A stretch of 14,665 bases of DNA, from assembly GCA_035551455.1 (NCBI GenBank), contig DASZMZ010000146.1, positions 1-14,665 of the forward strand, written 5' to 3'. Positions 6,327 through 13,967 of this stretch are shown in pieces; positions within the stretch are counted from its first letter, which is position 1, and each line of letters starts with the position of its first letter. The notes under the pieces are model-generated. The model had not been told where the DNA came from, did not search any database, and saw only the letters and a list, made by a program, of their open reading frames with translations. The position numbers and the translations under genes are program-made. Source of the stretch: Sulfopaludibacter sp035551455. GTDB taxonomy: Bacteria; Acidobacteriota; Terriglobia; Bryobacterales; Bryobacteraceae.

Positions 6327-7409
6327 CTACAGCAAGTCGTGGCGCTGCTGCTTCTCAAGCGCCTTTACGATGTCGCCGACCTGCTGGGCACGGTCTCGTG
6401 TTGCCACCAGGAGCGCGTCGGGCGTGTCCACCACGATCAAGTCCTTGACGCCCAAGAGCGCAACGAGTTTACCGCGCGCGTCGACGAAGTTATTTTCGGC
6501 GTCGAGGCAGATGGATTCACGGGCGATCACATTGCCTTTCGGGTCGCGAGGCAGTAACTCGTACACGGCGTTCCAACTGCCCACATCGTTCCAGGCGAAA
6601 TCGCCGGCGGCAATGCCGTGAACCCGCTTGGCGATGGCCGCCTTCTCAAGCACCGCGTAATCGATCGAGATGTTGTCGCAGAGCGGAAACGTATCTTTCA
6701 AACGCGCGCTGAAGTTCTTCGCGCCGAAGGCCGGCAGCGAGGCGAGCAGAGTGGCGGTACGGGGCAGGTGTTGGCGGAGTTGATCCAGCAGGACCTCCGT
6801 GCGCCAGAAAAACATGCCGGAATTCCAGTAGAAATTGCCCGCCGCCAAATAGCGCTTTGCCTTCCCCAACTCCGGCTTCTCGTGGAATTTACGGACCGCC
6901 AGGGGTGCCACGCCGGCAGAGGAGCCGCGCGGAAATTCGATATATCCGTAGCCCGTCTCCGGCCATCGCGGTTCAATGCCCACCACCATCAGATGGCCCG
7001 CGGAGGCGCCCTGAAAAGCCGCGCGCAGCACTTTCCGGTACGCCGGGGGCTTGCCGATCACGTGATCCGAGGGAAAGACGCCCATGACGGCCTGTGGATC
7101 CAGAGAGTGCAGAATGTGCGCCGCCAGACCGATCGCCGGAGCGGTATTCCGCTGCATCGGTTCGGCCAGAACCTGCTTCGCCGGCACTTCGGGCAACTGC
7201 TTCACGATCTCGTCGCGCAGGTGGTCGTTGGTGAGAATCCAGAGACGCTCGGGCGGAATCACCGGCGACAGGCGGTCCACCGTCGCCTGAATCAGCGACC
7301 GTTCGCCAACCACAGGCAACACTTGCTTGGCGGAGCGTTTGCGGCTCCGCGGCCAGAAGCGCGTGCCGCGGCCTCCGGCGAGAATCAGGCCATACTGATG
7401 TGCGTTCAT
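6327..7409 (-). CDS. manC: Mannose-1-phosphate guanylyltransferase
   Basis: This 360-residue cytoplasmic enzyme makes GDP-mannose from mannose-1-phosphate and GTP, the precursor for mannose-containing glycans. Family motifs appear in order: the nucleotide-binding signature GGRGTRFWPRS (12-22), KQ (28-29), FPSDH with the metal-binding Asp115 (112-116), GYGYIE (153-158), FHEKP (175-179), NSGMF (196-200), DYAVLEKA (250-257) and WNDVGSW (273-279). The length fits the single-function form, without the C-terminal phosphomannose isomerase domain of long AlgA/ManC proteins. The ATG follows the lepB stop with no base between, and no strong ribosome-binding site is visible, so translation is probably coupled to lepB. 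The name is secure. Which glycan it serves is unknown. Confidence 0.95.
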   Translation of the reverse strand: MNAHQYGLILAGGRGTRFWPRSRKRSAKQVLPVVGERSLIQATVDRLSPVIPPERLWILTNDHLRDEIVKQLPEVPAKQVLAEPMQRNTAPAIGLAAHILHSLDPQAVMGVFPSDHVIGKPPAYRKVLRAAFQGASAGHLMVVGIEPRWPETGYGYIEFPRGSSAGVAPLAVRKFHEKPELGKAKRYLAAGNFYWNSGMFFWRTEVLLDQLRQHLPRTATLLASLPAFGAKNFSARLKDTFPLCDNISIDYAVLEKAAIAKRVHGIAAGDFAWNDVGSWNAVYELLPRDPKGNVIARESICLDAENNFVDARGKLVALLGVKDLIVVDTPDALLVATRDRAQQVGDIVKALEKQQRHDLL

Positions 7410-8195
7410 TTATTTGAGCGGATACCCGTGGATCAGCCGGAAGGTCCGGTTCCAACGAGTCTTTGTTGGAAAATGGAAGACCATGTCGAGCATGTGCTCC
7501 ACATTGAAAGGCGTGCCGGTCAGGGCGTCGGTGGGCGCATCGTACGACCAGTAGATCACGATGGGTTTGCCGATGATGTTTCCGCGCGGCACGAAGCCCC
7601 AATAGCGGCTGTCGAGCGACGAATCGCGATTGTCGCCCATGGCGAAATAATGGCCCGGAGGCACTACGATATCGCCGCCCTCCAGATTCTGCGCCAGCAT
7701 TTCGTGCGCTTGCTCCGGCGCGCTCAGGTCGGCCGGGAAATTGTCGCGGTACGAGTCGATGAATTCCGTCTTGTGATACACGTACGGCTCGTTCACCGGC
7801 TTTCCGTTGAGCCAGAGCTGCTTGTTCACCAGGTGAATGCGATCGCCCGGCACTCCGATGCAGCGCTTCACGAAAGTCTGCGAAATGTCCACGGGGTAGC
7901 GGAACACAATGATGTCGCCGCGTTTTACTTCCGTGTATGGCAAAATGTGCTTGGACACACTGCCGGGCGGCGCGTAGGCCAGCTTGTCCACCAGCAGATG
8001 ATCGCCAATCAGCAGAGTATCTTCCATCGAGCCGGTGGGGATCACGAATGCCTGCAGCAGAGTGCTGGTGCCGAAGAGCAGCAGGATGATGGTGACGGTC
8101 CACTCGGCGATGAAACCCCGCTGTACGTAAATGCGCGGCGGCGGGGGAGTTTCCGCGGGTTCTTCCTCCGCGATCAGGACCTTGTCTTCTTCCAC
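7410..8195 (-). CDS. lepB: Signal peptidase I
   Basis: This 261-residue membrane peptidase removes signal peptides from exported proteins. A short acidic, proline-rich cytoplasmic start (1-20) precedes one membrane helix (about 31-50). The catalytic Ser56 lies in IPTGSM, the general base Lys110 in TFVKRCIGVPGD, and the conserved GDNRDSSLDSRYWG box is at 187-200. This is a Ser/Lys S26A enzyme with a complete active site. The GTG start at 8195 follows AGAGG at a short distance. manC follows without a gap, and the gene is divergent from the EamA-like pair, 54 bases away. A TAGAAT hexamer eight bases before the GTG could be a -10 element, but it conflicts with use of the adjacent AGAGG. Confidence 0.95.
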   Translation of the reverse strand: MEEDKVLIAEEEPAETPPPPRIYVQRGFIAEWTVTIILLLFGTSTLLQAFVIPTGSMEDTLLIGDHLLVDKLAYAPPGSVSKHILPYTEVKRGDIIVFRYPVDISQTFVKRCIGVPGDRIHLVNKQLWLNGKPVNEPYVYHKTEFIDSYRDNFPADLSAPEQAHEMLAQNLEGGDIVVPPGHYFAMGDNRDSSLDSRYWGFVPRGNIIGKPIVIYWSYDAPTDALTGTPFNVEHMLDMVFHFPTKTRWNRTFRLIHGYPLK

Positions 8196-8249
8196 AGACC
8201 TCTATTCTATCGGAATCTCTGTTATTCTGGTCGAAAAGGCCCCTATACA

Positions 8250-8651
8250 TTGAGCTCAACTGCAATCGCCTCAGCCGCAGGACAGCCGGATGCCGCTGCG
8301 CGTAAACGTTCCATCGCGCTGGTATTTAGCTGCACCATACTCGGCGCCGCCGCACAAATTCTCATGAAGAAGGGCATGGCCCATTTCACGCCGGACGTGA
8401 TGGCCATCGTCACCAATGTTCCCCTGATCTGCGGCTACGTGCTCTACGGAATCAATACCTTGCTGCTGGTGCTGGCGCTGCGCGAAGGCGAGTTGTCGAT
8501 GCTCTATCCCATCATCGCGCTCACTTATGTCTGGGTGACCCTGCTTTCCTATTCGCCGCTGTTGAGTGAGCCACCCAACCTCTATAAGAACATCGGCATC
8601 ACCACCATTGTGATCGGCGTGGCTGTCCTGGGACGCGGAGGGCGGAAATGA
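8250..8651 (+). CDS. EamA/ArnE-ArnF-like four-helix membrane protein, subunit 1
   Basis: A 133-residue protein with about four membrane helices (roughly 22-43, 49-72, 78-97, 110-128). TTG at 8250 is the only usable start before the first helix; AAAGG lies ten bases upstream. The motifs GAAAQILMKKGM in helix 1 and LYPIIALTYVWVTLL in helix 3 match the small drug/metabolite transporter fold and resemble E. coli ArnE, which helps flip undecaprenyl-phosphate aminoarabinose. The membrane Glu of EmrE-type drug pumps (Glu14) is replaced by a small residue, which argues against proton-coupled drug efflux. With the next gene, whose ATG overlaps its stop (ATGA), it likely forms a two-subunit lipid-linked sugar flippase. 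The substrate is unknown. Confidence 0.8.
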   Translation: MSSTAIASAAGQPDAAARKRSIALVFSCTILGAAAQILMKKGMAHFTPDVMAIVTNVPLICGYVLYGINTLLLVLALREGELSMLYPIIALTYVWVTLLSYSPLLSEPPNLYKNIGITTIVIGVAVLGRGGRK

Positions 8652-8995
8652 CGCCTTTGGAGAAGTCGATGCTGCTGGTCTTCTGCGCATCGGTGGTCGG
8701 TTCCTTCGGCGCGGTGTTTCTGAAACTCGGAGCCGCGCAGTTGACCAATTCCGTCTGGAGCCTGATCAATGCGCGCCTCGCGCTGGGAGTGTCGCTGTTC
8801 CTCGGCTCCTCGGTGTTCTACGGTTTGGGCATTCGCGGCGGCCAACTCTCGGTGTTGTATCCCATGGTGTCGCTGGGCTATATCTGGACGCTGCTCTGGG
8901 CCCGCATCTTCTTTAAGGAAGCCTTCACCGCACAGAAATTCATTGGACTCGGCCTGATCCTGCTCGGCGTCTGTTTCGTGGGCATGGGCAGTTGA
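8648..8995 (+). CDS. EamA/ArnE-ArnF-like four-helix membrane protein, subunit 2
   Basis: A 115-residue protein with four membrane helices. The ATG overlaps the preceding stop, with a strong GGAGGG (8637-8642) five bases upstream. It is a paralogue of subunit 1: SFGAVFLKLGA in helix 1 matches GAAAQILMKKG, and LYPMVSLGYIWTLLWA in helix 3 matches LYPIIALTYVWVTLL. It keeps a more standard FFKEAFTAQKFIGLGLILLGV end. It also lacks the EmrE-type Glu in helix 1. Paired small subunits in tandem are typical of ArnE/ArnF and of heterodimeric small multidrug proteins; the sequence favours the former. The DinB-like gene follows with a four-base overlap. Confidence 0.82.
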   Translation: MTPLEKSMLLVFCASVVGSFGAVFLKLGAAQLTNSVWSLINARLALGVSLFLGSSVFYGLGIRGGQLSVLYPMVSLGYIWTLLWARIFFKEAFTAQKFIGLGLILLGVCFVGMGS

Positions 8996-9456
8996 GGGCG
9001 GACCTGTACGCCAAGATCGAAGAGCAGATCGAGCGCACGCTCCACCTGATCGGTCTGCTGCCGCCAACTTCGGTTACCCCGAGTACGGGCGCGCTCCTTG
9101 GTCATCTTCCGGATTGCCTGGCAGGCTTCTGCGCGGTGCTTCACCGTGCTCATCCCGACCGGCTCGAACATTTCGCCGCGCTCCGCGATCTTCCGGTGAA
9201 TCAGGTGTGCACGCCCGAAGAAGCTAGCGATCGGATCGGCATCTTCCGACGCCACATCGGCGAAGGCTTCGCCGTCCTCACCGCTGCCGATCTGTCGCGC
9301 AAACTGCCCACCGTGTTCGTTCCGGAAGGTGAGTCGGTGATGACTCTGCTCTTGGGCAACCTGGAACATCTGATCAATCACAAGCACCAGCTATTCACCG
9401 ATCTCAAACTGATGGGTGTGCCCGTCTCCACTCCCGACCTCTACCGCCTGCGCTAA
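8992..9456 (+). CDS. DinB-family putative metalloprotein
   Basis: A 154-residue soluble protein predicted to fold as the four-helix bundle of the DinB/YfiT group. These proteins bind a divalent metal through three His and often act as thiol-dependent transferases. The likely ligands are H38 (LLGHLPDC), H126 and H130 (NLEHLINHKHQL), with H132 nearby. TTG at 8992 overlaps the stop of the upstream gene (TTGA) and is the best start; no strong ribosome-binding site is visible, so coupling is likely. C-terminal LKLMGVPVSTPDLYRL resembles the family end. It is the last gene of the unit with the two flippase-like subunits, and its link to them is unclear. Substrate and thiol are unknown. The stop lies six bases from that of the convergent VWFA gene. 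Confidence 0.8.
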   Translation: MRADLYAKIEEQIERTLHLIGLLPPTSVTPSTGALLGHLPDCLAGFCAVLHRAHPDRLEHFAALRDLPVNQVCTPEEASDRIGIFRRHIGEGFAVLTAADLSRKLPTVFVPEGESVMTLLLGNLEHLINHKHQLFTDLKLMGVPVSTPDLYRLR

Positions 9457-9462
9457 GTATTG

Positions 9463-10653
9463 CTAAGTCGCGTAATACCCGGCGCGCGCCACCACCACCT
9501 GATCCTTCTTCTTAGTCGTCAAATGGATGTGCCGGTAGAGGCCCGTCTCCACGGGCTGATCCGGCGTGTAGCCGATGCTGTATTGGTTGCGCAAATCCTC
9601 TTCGATATCGGCGAAGATCTTATCGATCGGATGGAAGTGGGAGACCTGATAGAACCGGCCGCCGGTCTCCTGCGCGATCTGCTGCAGCACCTTCTTGCCG
9701 TCGGCGCGATTATCCCCGCCGCCCGGCATCGGCATTTGGCGACGCCGCCCCATACCGCCGAAACTCGGACCGTTGCCGTAGGCTTCGGAATCCGCAAACA
9801 GCACCGAGTACACCACCGTATCGGATTTCTGCGCCGCGCTGATTCCCTGGAAGAGAGTCACTTTACTGCCCGTGTCCACGCCATCGGTCAGCAGCACCAA
9901 CGCCTTGCGGCCCTTCTGCTTACTCATCAGGTCTTCCGATGCCAGCAGGATGGCGTCGTACATTTTGGTGCCGCCATTGCGTCCGCCGCGCCGGCCGCCT
10001 CCCTGCGGATAGCCGCCGCCCTGCGGATAGCCACCGCCCTGCGGGTAACGCCGGCCACCTCCGGGATAACCGCCTCCCGGATAGCCACCGCCCTGCGGGT
10101 AATTGCCGCCCTGCGGATTGTTGCCCCCCTGCTGGGTCTGCTGTTGCTGCTGTTGTTGATCGCCCACCTGCAACAGGTCGAGTGCCTTTTCGAGGTTGGC
10201 GCGGGACGCCGTGAAGTCCTGCAGTAGTTCCACGTCGAAGTCGAAGTGCAGCACAAAAGCCAGGTCGCGATCCTGCCTCAGAATCTGGTCGAAAAACTTG
10301 ATGCCGGCGGTCCGCTCGTCGCCCAGTACCCGCGCCTGACTGCCGCTGGTATCCACCAATAGGCCGAGATAGAGGGGAAGGCTGGTTTCCTGCGTGAAGA
10401 ACTTGATGGTCTGCGGACGACCCTCTTCGTCCAGCACGAAATCCTCTTTCGTCAGCCCCTTAATGACCTTGCCGGATTTGTTGCGGACGGTGGCCAGGAT
10501 GTTCACCACCTTGGCGTCGGCCGAGTACTTGGGCGCCCCTTCCGGAGGACCACCCGGATTCGGGACCTGTTGACCGGAAAGCAGGCGCGCAGCCGGGAAA
10601 AGGGAGAGGGCGGAGAGCAGGCTTCGCCGTGTGAGCTTGTTTTCAGTAAACAC
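9463..10653 (-). CDS. VWFA-related Acidobacterial domain protein with low-complexity insert
   Basis: A 396-residue exported protein of the acidobacterial VWFA family. The GTG start at 10653 gives a twin-arginine-like signal (LTRRSLLSALSLFPAARLL, 7-25). Residues 45-90 match the family N-terminus (VNILATVRNKSGKVIKGLTKEDFVL). The von Willebrand A domain begins at LPLYLGLLVDTSGS, with the metal-site DTSGS at 101-105, and continues with ALVLLTDGVD (251-260); the C-terminus carries NQYSIGYTPDQP and YRHIHL. Between the first half of the domain and the strand before TDGVD lies an insert (166-228) of Gln and repeated GGGYPQ-like units, and a smaller Gly/Arg/Met-rich loop follows at 295-316. The domain probably binds a protein partner through a divalent metal. 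Function is unknown. It is divergent from the tricorn gene. Confidence 0.9.
   Translation of the reverse strand: MFTENKLTRRSLLSALSLFPAARLLSGQQVPNPGGPPEGAPKYSADAKVVNILATVRNKSGKVIKGLTKEDFVLDEEGRPQTIKFFTQETSLPLYLGLLVDTSGSQARVLGDERTAGIKFFDQILRQDRDLAFVLHFDFDVELLQDFTASRANLEKALDLLQVGDQQQQQQQTQQGGNNPQGGNYPQGGGYPGGGYPGGGRRYPQGGGYPQGGGYPQGGGRRGGRNGGTKMYDAILLASEDLMSKQKGRKALVLLTDGVDTGSKVTLFQGISAAQKSDTVVYSVLFADSEAYGNGPSFGGMGRRRQMPMPGGGDNRADGKKVLQQIAQETGGRFYQVSHFHPIDKIFADIEEDLRNQYSIGYTPDQPVETGLYRHIHLTTKKKDQVVVARAGYYAT
9970..10158. repeat. Low-complexity coding tract: Gly-Tyr-Pro-Gln repeats and poly-Gln
   Basis: On the minus strand this tract encodes a short poly-Gln run (10138-10158) followed by tandem units of about 18 bases (best seen at 10001-10054 and 10091-10126) that translate as QGGGYP variants, then a GGRRGGR stretch. 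All unit lengths keep the reading frame. The tract lies inside the VWFA gene. Repeat number is likely to vary between strains through slippage. Confidence 0.85.
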
Positions 10654-10682
10654 TTCGGATAGGAAGATGCACGGAACTGCCG

Positions 10683-10711
10683 TTGCGTTACAGTTTACGG
10701 CACAATATAGC
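10683..10711 (+). promoter_or_regulatory. Candidate promoter overlapping the tricorn start
   Basis: TTGCGT (10683-10688) and TATAGC (10706-10711) have the ideal 17-base spacing in the 60-base gap between divergent genes. The predicted transcription start would fall near 10718, just inside the tricorn coding region, which is inconsistent with the ATG at 10714 unless initiation is early and the transcript is leaderless. No ribosome-binding site precedes that ATG. This remains a tentative call. Confidence 0.25.
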
Positions 10712-10713
10712 GT

Positions 10714-13700
10714 ATGCGCTGCCTACTGGTCCTCGTCCTGCTGGGCTTGCCCTCGTTCTCGCAAACCACACATTTGCTTTTGCGTTCGCCCGCGTTAAGC
10801 CGTACGCAAATCGTCTTTTCGTATGCCGGAGACCTTTGGAGCGTGCCGCGAGAGGGCGGGGAGGCGCGGCGATTGACTGCCGGGGTCGGCGAAGAAGCCG
10901 GTCCCATTTTCTCTCCCGACGGCTCCCTGATCGCATTCACCGGCGAGTATGACGGCAACACCGATGTCTACGTAATCCCGGCCGCCGGAGGCATGCCGAA
11001 ACGGCTGACCTGGCACCCCGGCCCCGATCATGCCGTGGCCTGGACTCCCGACGGCAAGCGCATTCTCTTCGCCTCCCGCCGCGACAGCGGTACCGATGCC
11101 ATACACCTGTTCACCACTCCGGTTGATGGCGGGGCACCTGAAGAACTGCCGCTGCCCAACGGTGAGTCCGGCAGTTACTCACCCGACGGCACGCACCTCG
11201 CTTACGTCCCGCTGTTCCAGTGGCAGTCCGCCTGGAAGCGATATCGCGGGGGCCAGACCCGCAAAGTCTGGCTGGCCAACCTGGCCGATTCCAGCGTGAC
11301 CGCGGTGCCGCGCGAGAATTCCAACGATTTCGAACCCATGTGGGTGGCAGAGAAGATCTACTTCCTGAGCGATCGGAATGGTCCGGTCACGCTCTTCAGC
11401 TACGACACCAAATCGAAACAGGTGAAGCAGTTGGTGGAGAATCACGGACTGGACTTGAAGAGCGCGTCCGCCGGACCGGGCGCTATTGTCTATGAGCAGT
11501 TCGGCGCTCTCTATCTGTACGATTTGCGTACCGGCCAGTCCAAAGCTGTGGACGTTCGCCTAGCCGGCGATTTTCCGGAACTGCGCACGCACTACGTCAG
11601 CATCGCCAAGCGTCTGCGCAATCCGGACCTCTCCCCGAGCGGCGCCCGGGCTGTCTTCGAGGCTCGCGGCGAAATCCTGACCGTGCCCGCGGAGAAGGGC
11701 GACGCGCGCAACATCACACAGACCACCGGGGCCAACGAGCGCAACCCCGTCTGGTCGCCCGACGGCCAGACCATCGCCTACCTCTCCGACGAGACGGGCG
11801 ACTATCAACTGCATTTGAAGAGTCAGGACGGGACTGGCGACGTAAGGAAAATCAAGCTGGGGGACAAGCCTTCTTTTTACACCTCACTGGACTGGTCGCC
11901 GGACAGCAGGAAGATCGCCTACACGGACAATCATCTGCGCCTCTGGTATATCGACCTGGAGGAGAAAAAGCCCGTGCTGGTGGATACGGACTTCTATCAG
12001 GACAGCGTCGACATGGCGCCCGCCTGGTCGCCCGACAGTAAGTGGCTGGCCTATGTCAAGCAACTCAAGAGTCACATGAGCGCTGTCTTCCTGTACTCGA
12101 TGACCAGCGCGGCCGCCACACAGGTAACTGACGGGATGAGCCGCGCCAAGACTCCCGCATTCGATCATGATGGCAAGTACCTCTACTTCCTGGCCAGCAC
12201 CAACGCCGGGCCGTCCAGCGAGCCCGACGTCGGCAATTTCTCCCGTCCCGTGACGTATAGCGTTTACCTGATGGTGCTGGCGAAGGACCAAGCCTCGCCC
12301 TTCGCGCCGGAGAGCGACGACGAGAAGAAGACGAAGTCCAAATCGGACCTCATCAGCGTGGAGGATTTCTTCCCCAAGAAGAAGGAAGACGCCAAGAAGG
12401 ACGAAAAGGACAAGGAGATTATCACCAAGATCGATCTCGATAACATCGGTCAGCGCATTCTCTCACTGCCCATGCCGCCGCGCCGCTATGCTGGGATCGC
12501 GGCCGGCAAACCGGGAATCGTCTTTGTGGTCGAACAGCCGCCCGCGGTGTCGGAAGGCGACCAGCAGGCCACCGTGCAGCGATACGATTTGAACAAACGC
12601 AAAGGCGACGTCGCCGTCCGCGGAGTCCAGCAATTCACTGTCTCCTTCGATGGAGAAAAAATGCTGTACCAGCAGGGCGATAAGTGGACCATCGCCGCTG
12701 CCGCCGACAATTCCGATCCCAAAGAGTTGAAGACCGGCGACCTGCAGGTGCGCGTCGAACCCGCCGCCGAATGGAAGCAGATGTATCACGAGGCATGGCG
12801 CATCGTCCGTGACTTTTTCTACGACCCCGCCTACCACGGTCTCGATTTGCAGGCCGCCGAGGAGAAGTACTCGGTGTACCTGAACAGCATCGCCTCACGC
12901 GACGACTTGAACTACCTTTTCACCGAAATGCTGGGGGAACTCACGGTGGGACACGAGTTCATCGGCGGAGGCGATACTCCCGACGTCAAACACATTCCTA
13001 CGGGCCTGCTGGGCGCCGACTACAAACTGGAAAACGGCCGCTACCGGTTCGCCCGCATCTTCAACGGGGAGAATTGGAATCCCGGCATGACCGCGCCGCT
13101 TACTCAGCCCGGAGTCAACGTGCAGGTGGGCGACTATCTGCTGGCGGTCAACGGCCGCGAACTGCGCGGCACGGAAGACGTCTACAGTCTCTTCGAAATG
13201 ACCGCGGGGAAGGCGACCATTCTCCAGGTGGCCGCCGACGCTTCAGGCGCCAATGCGCGGGACGTCACGGTGGTCCCCATCGAGAGCGAATCCAATCTGC
13301 GCCACCTGGCCTGGGTGGAAGACAATCGTCGCAAGGTAGATCAACTGTCCGGCGGCCGCATCGCGTACGTTCACATGCCCGACACCGCGGGCGGCGGCTA
13401 CACTGCTTTCACGCGCTACTTCTTCGCGCAGGTCGGCAAAGAGGCGGCCATCATCGACGACCGGTTCAACCACGGTGGCAGCTTGGCCACGGATATCGTG
13501 GAATACCTGCAGCGCAAGCCCATGAGCTACATCACGTTCCGCGATGGCGCCGATCTCGCGCAGCCCCAAGGCGCGATCTTCGGGCCGAAAGTGATGATCA
13601 CGAATGAATTCGCCGGGTCCGGCGGCGACGCGATGCCGTGGTACTTCCGCCGCGCCGGCGTTGGCAAACTCGTGGGCATGCGTACGTGGGGCGGACTGGT

Positions 13701-13962
13701 GGGCCTCGCCGGATTCCCGGAGTTGATGGACGGAGGCACCGTCACCGCGCCCAACGCCGCAGTCTGGAATCCCAACGGAACTTTCGACGTGGAGAATCAC
13801 GGAGTGGCGCCCGATATCGAAGTCGACATGGACCCGGCGCTGGTGCGGCAGGGGCACGATCCGCAGTTGGAGAAAGCTGTCCAGGTATTGATGGAGCAAC
13901 TGCCGAAGACACCGGCCGCGCTACCTTCGCGGCCCTCGTATCCGAACTATCACAAGAAGTAG
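10714..13962 (+). CDS. Secreted tricorn-protease homologue (S41 family)
   Basis: A 1082-residue protein, close to archaeal tricorn in length, with a signal peptide (CLLVLVLLGLPSFS) placing it outside the cytoplasmic membrane. A first TolB-like beta-propeller (about 25-320; FSPDGSLIAF, WTPDGKRILF, YSPDGTHLAY) is followed by a second (about 330-680; WSPDGQTIAY, WSPDSRKIAY, WSPDSKWLAY), a helical domain with EAWRIVRDFFYDPAYHG, a PDZ domain (about 765-860; VGDYLLAVNGREL) and the S41 catalytic domain. By eye, H747 (LTVGHEF), S969 (EFAGSGGD) and E1027 (VENHGVAPDIEV) match tricorn His746, nucleophile Ser965 and Glu1023. Oddities are Gly746 where tricorn has Ser745, Gly970 where Asp966 fixes basic P1 preference, and a Lys/Asp/Glu-rich insert (about 535-570) in the second propeller. 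It probably degrades oligopeptides. The start lacks a ribosome-binding site but gives a proper signal peptide. Confidence 0.9.
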   Translation: MRCLLVLVLLGLPSFSQTTHLLLRSPALSRTQIVFSYAGDLWSVPREGGEARRLTAGVGEEAGPIFSPDGSLIAFTGEYDGNTDVYVIPAAGGMPKRLTWHPGPDHAVAWTPDGKRILFASRRDSGTDAIHLFTTPVDGGAPEELPLPNGESGSYSPDGTHLAYVPLFQWQSAWKRYRGGQTRKVWLANLADSSVTAVPRENSNDFEPMWVAEKIYFLSDRNGPVTLFSYDTKSKQVKQLVENHGLDLKSASAGPGAIVYEQFGALYLYDLRTGQSKAVDVRLAGDFPELRTHYVSIAKRLRNPDLSPSGARAVFEARGEILTVPAEKGDARNITQTTGANERNPVWSPDGQTIAYLSDETGDYQLHLKSQDGTGDVRKIKLGDKPSFYTSLDWSPDSRKIAYTDNHLRLWYIDLEEKKPVLVDTDFYQDSVDMAPAWSPDSKWLAYVKQLKSHMSAVFLYSMTSAAATQVTDGMSRAKTPAFDHDGKYLYFLASTNAGPSSEPDVGNFSRPVTYSVYLMVLAKDQASPFAPESDDEKKTKSKSDLISVEDFFPKKKEDAKKDEKDKEIITKIDLDNIGQRILSLPMPPRRYAGIAAGKPGIVFVVEQPPAVSEGDQQATVQRYDLNKRKGDVAVRGVQQFTVSFDGEKMLYQQGDKWTIAAAADNSDPKELKTGDLQVRVEPAAEWKQMYHEAWRIVRDFFYDPAYHGLDLQAAEEKYSVYLNSIASRDDLNYLFTEMLGELTVGHEFIGGGDTPDVKHIPTGLLGADYKLENGRYRFARIFNGENWNPGMTAPLTQPGVNVQVGDYLLAVNGRELRGTEDVYSLFEMTAGKATILQVAADASGANARDVTVVPIESESNLRHLAWVEDNRRKVDQLSGGRIAYVHMPDTAGGGYTAFTRYFFAQVGKEAAIIDDRFNHGGSLATDIVEYLQRKPMSYITFRDGADLAQPQGAIFGPKVMITNEFAGSGGDAMPWYFRRAGVGKLVGMRTWGGLVGLAGFPELMDGGTVTAPNAAVWNPNGTFDVENHGVAPDIEVDMDPALVRQGHDPQLEKAVQVLMEQLPKTPAALPSRPSYPNYHKK

Positions 13963-13967
13963 GCGTC

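Noticed and set aside
6618..8249. Very long plus-strand open frame running antisense through manC and lepB into the EamA-like gene
   Set aside because: It is rich in Arg, His and Gln with no recognisable domain and mirrors two clearly conserved minus-strand genes; only its last 133 codons (8250-8651) are a real gene.
10001..10126. CRISPR-like array appearance of regular 18-bp repeats
   Set aside because: Units are directly adjacent without unique spacers and remain in the reading frame of the VWFA protein, so they are coding tandem repeats.
13074..13607. Plus-strand open frame inside the tricorn gene in another phase
   Set aside because: Arg-rich shadow frame without domain features, fully contained in the conserved PDZ and catalytic region of the tricorn homologue.
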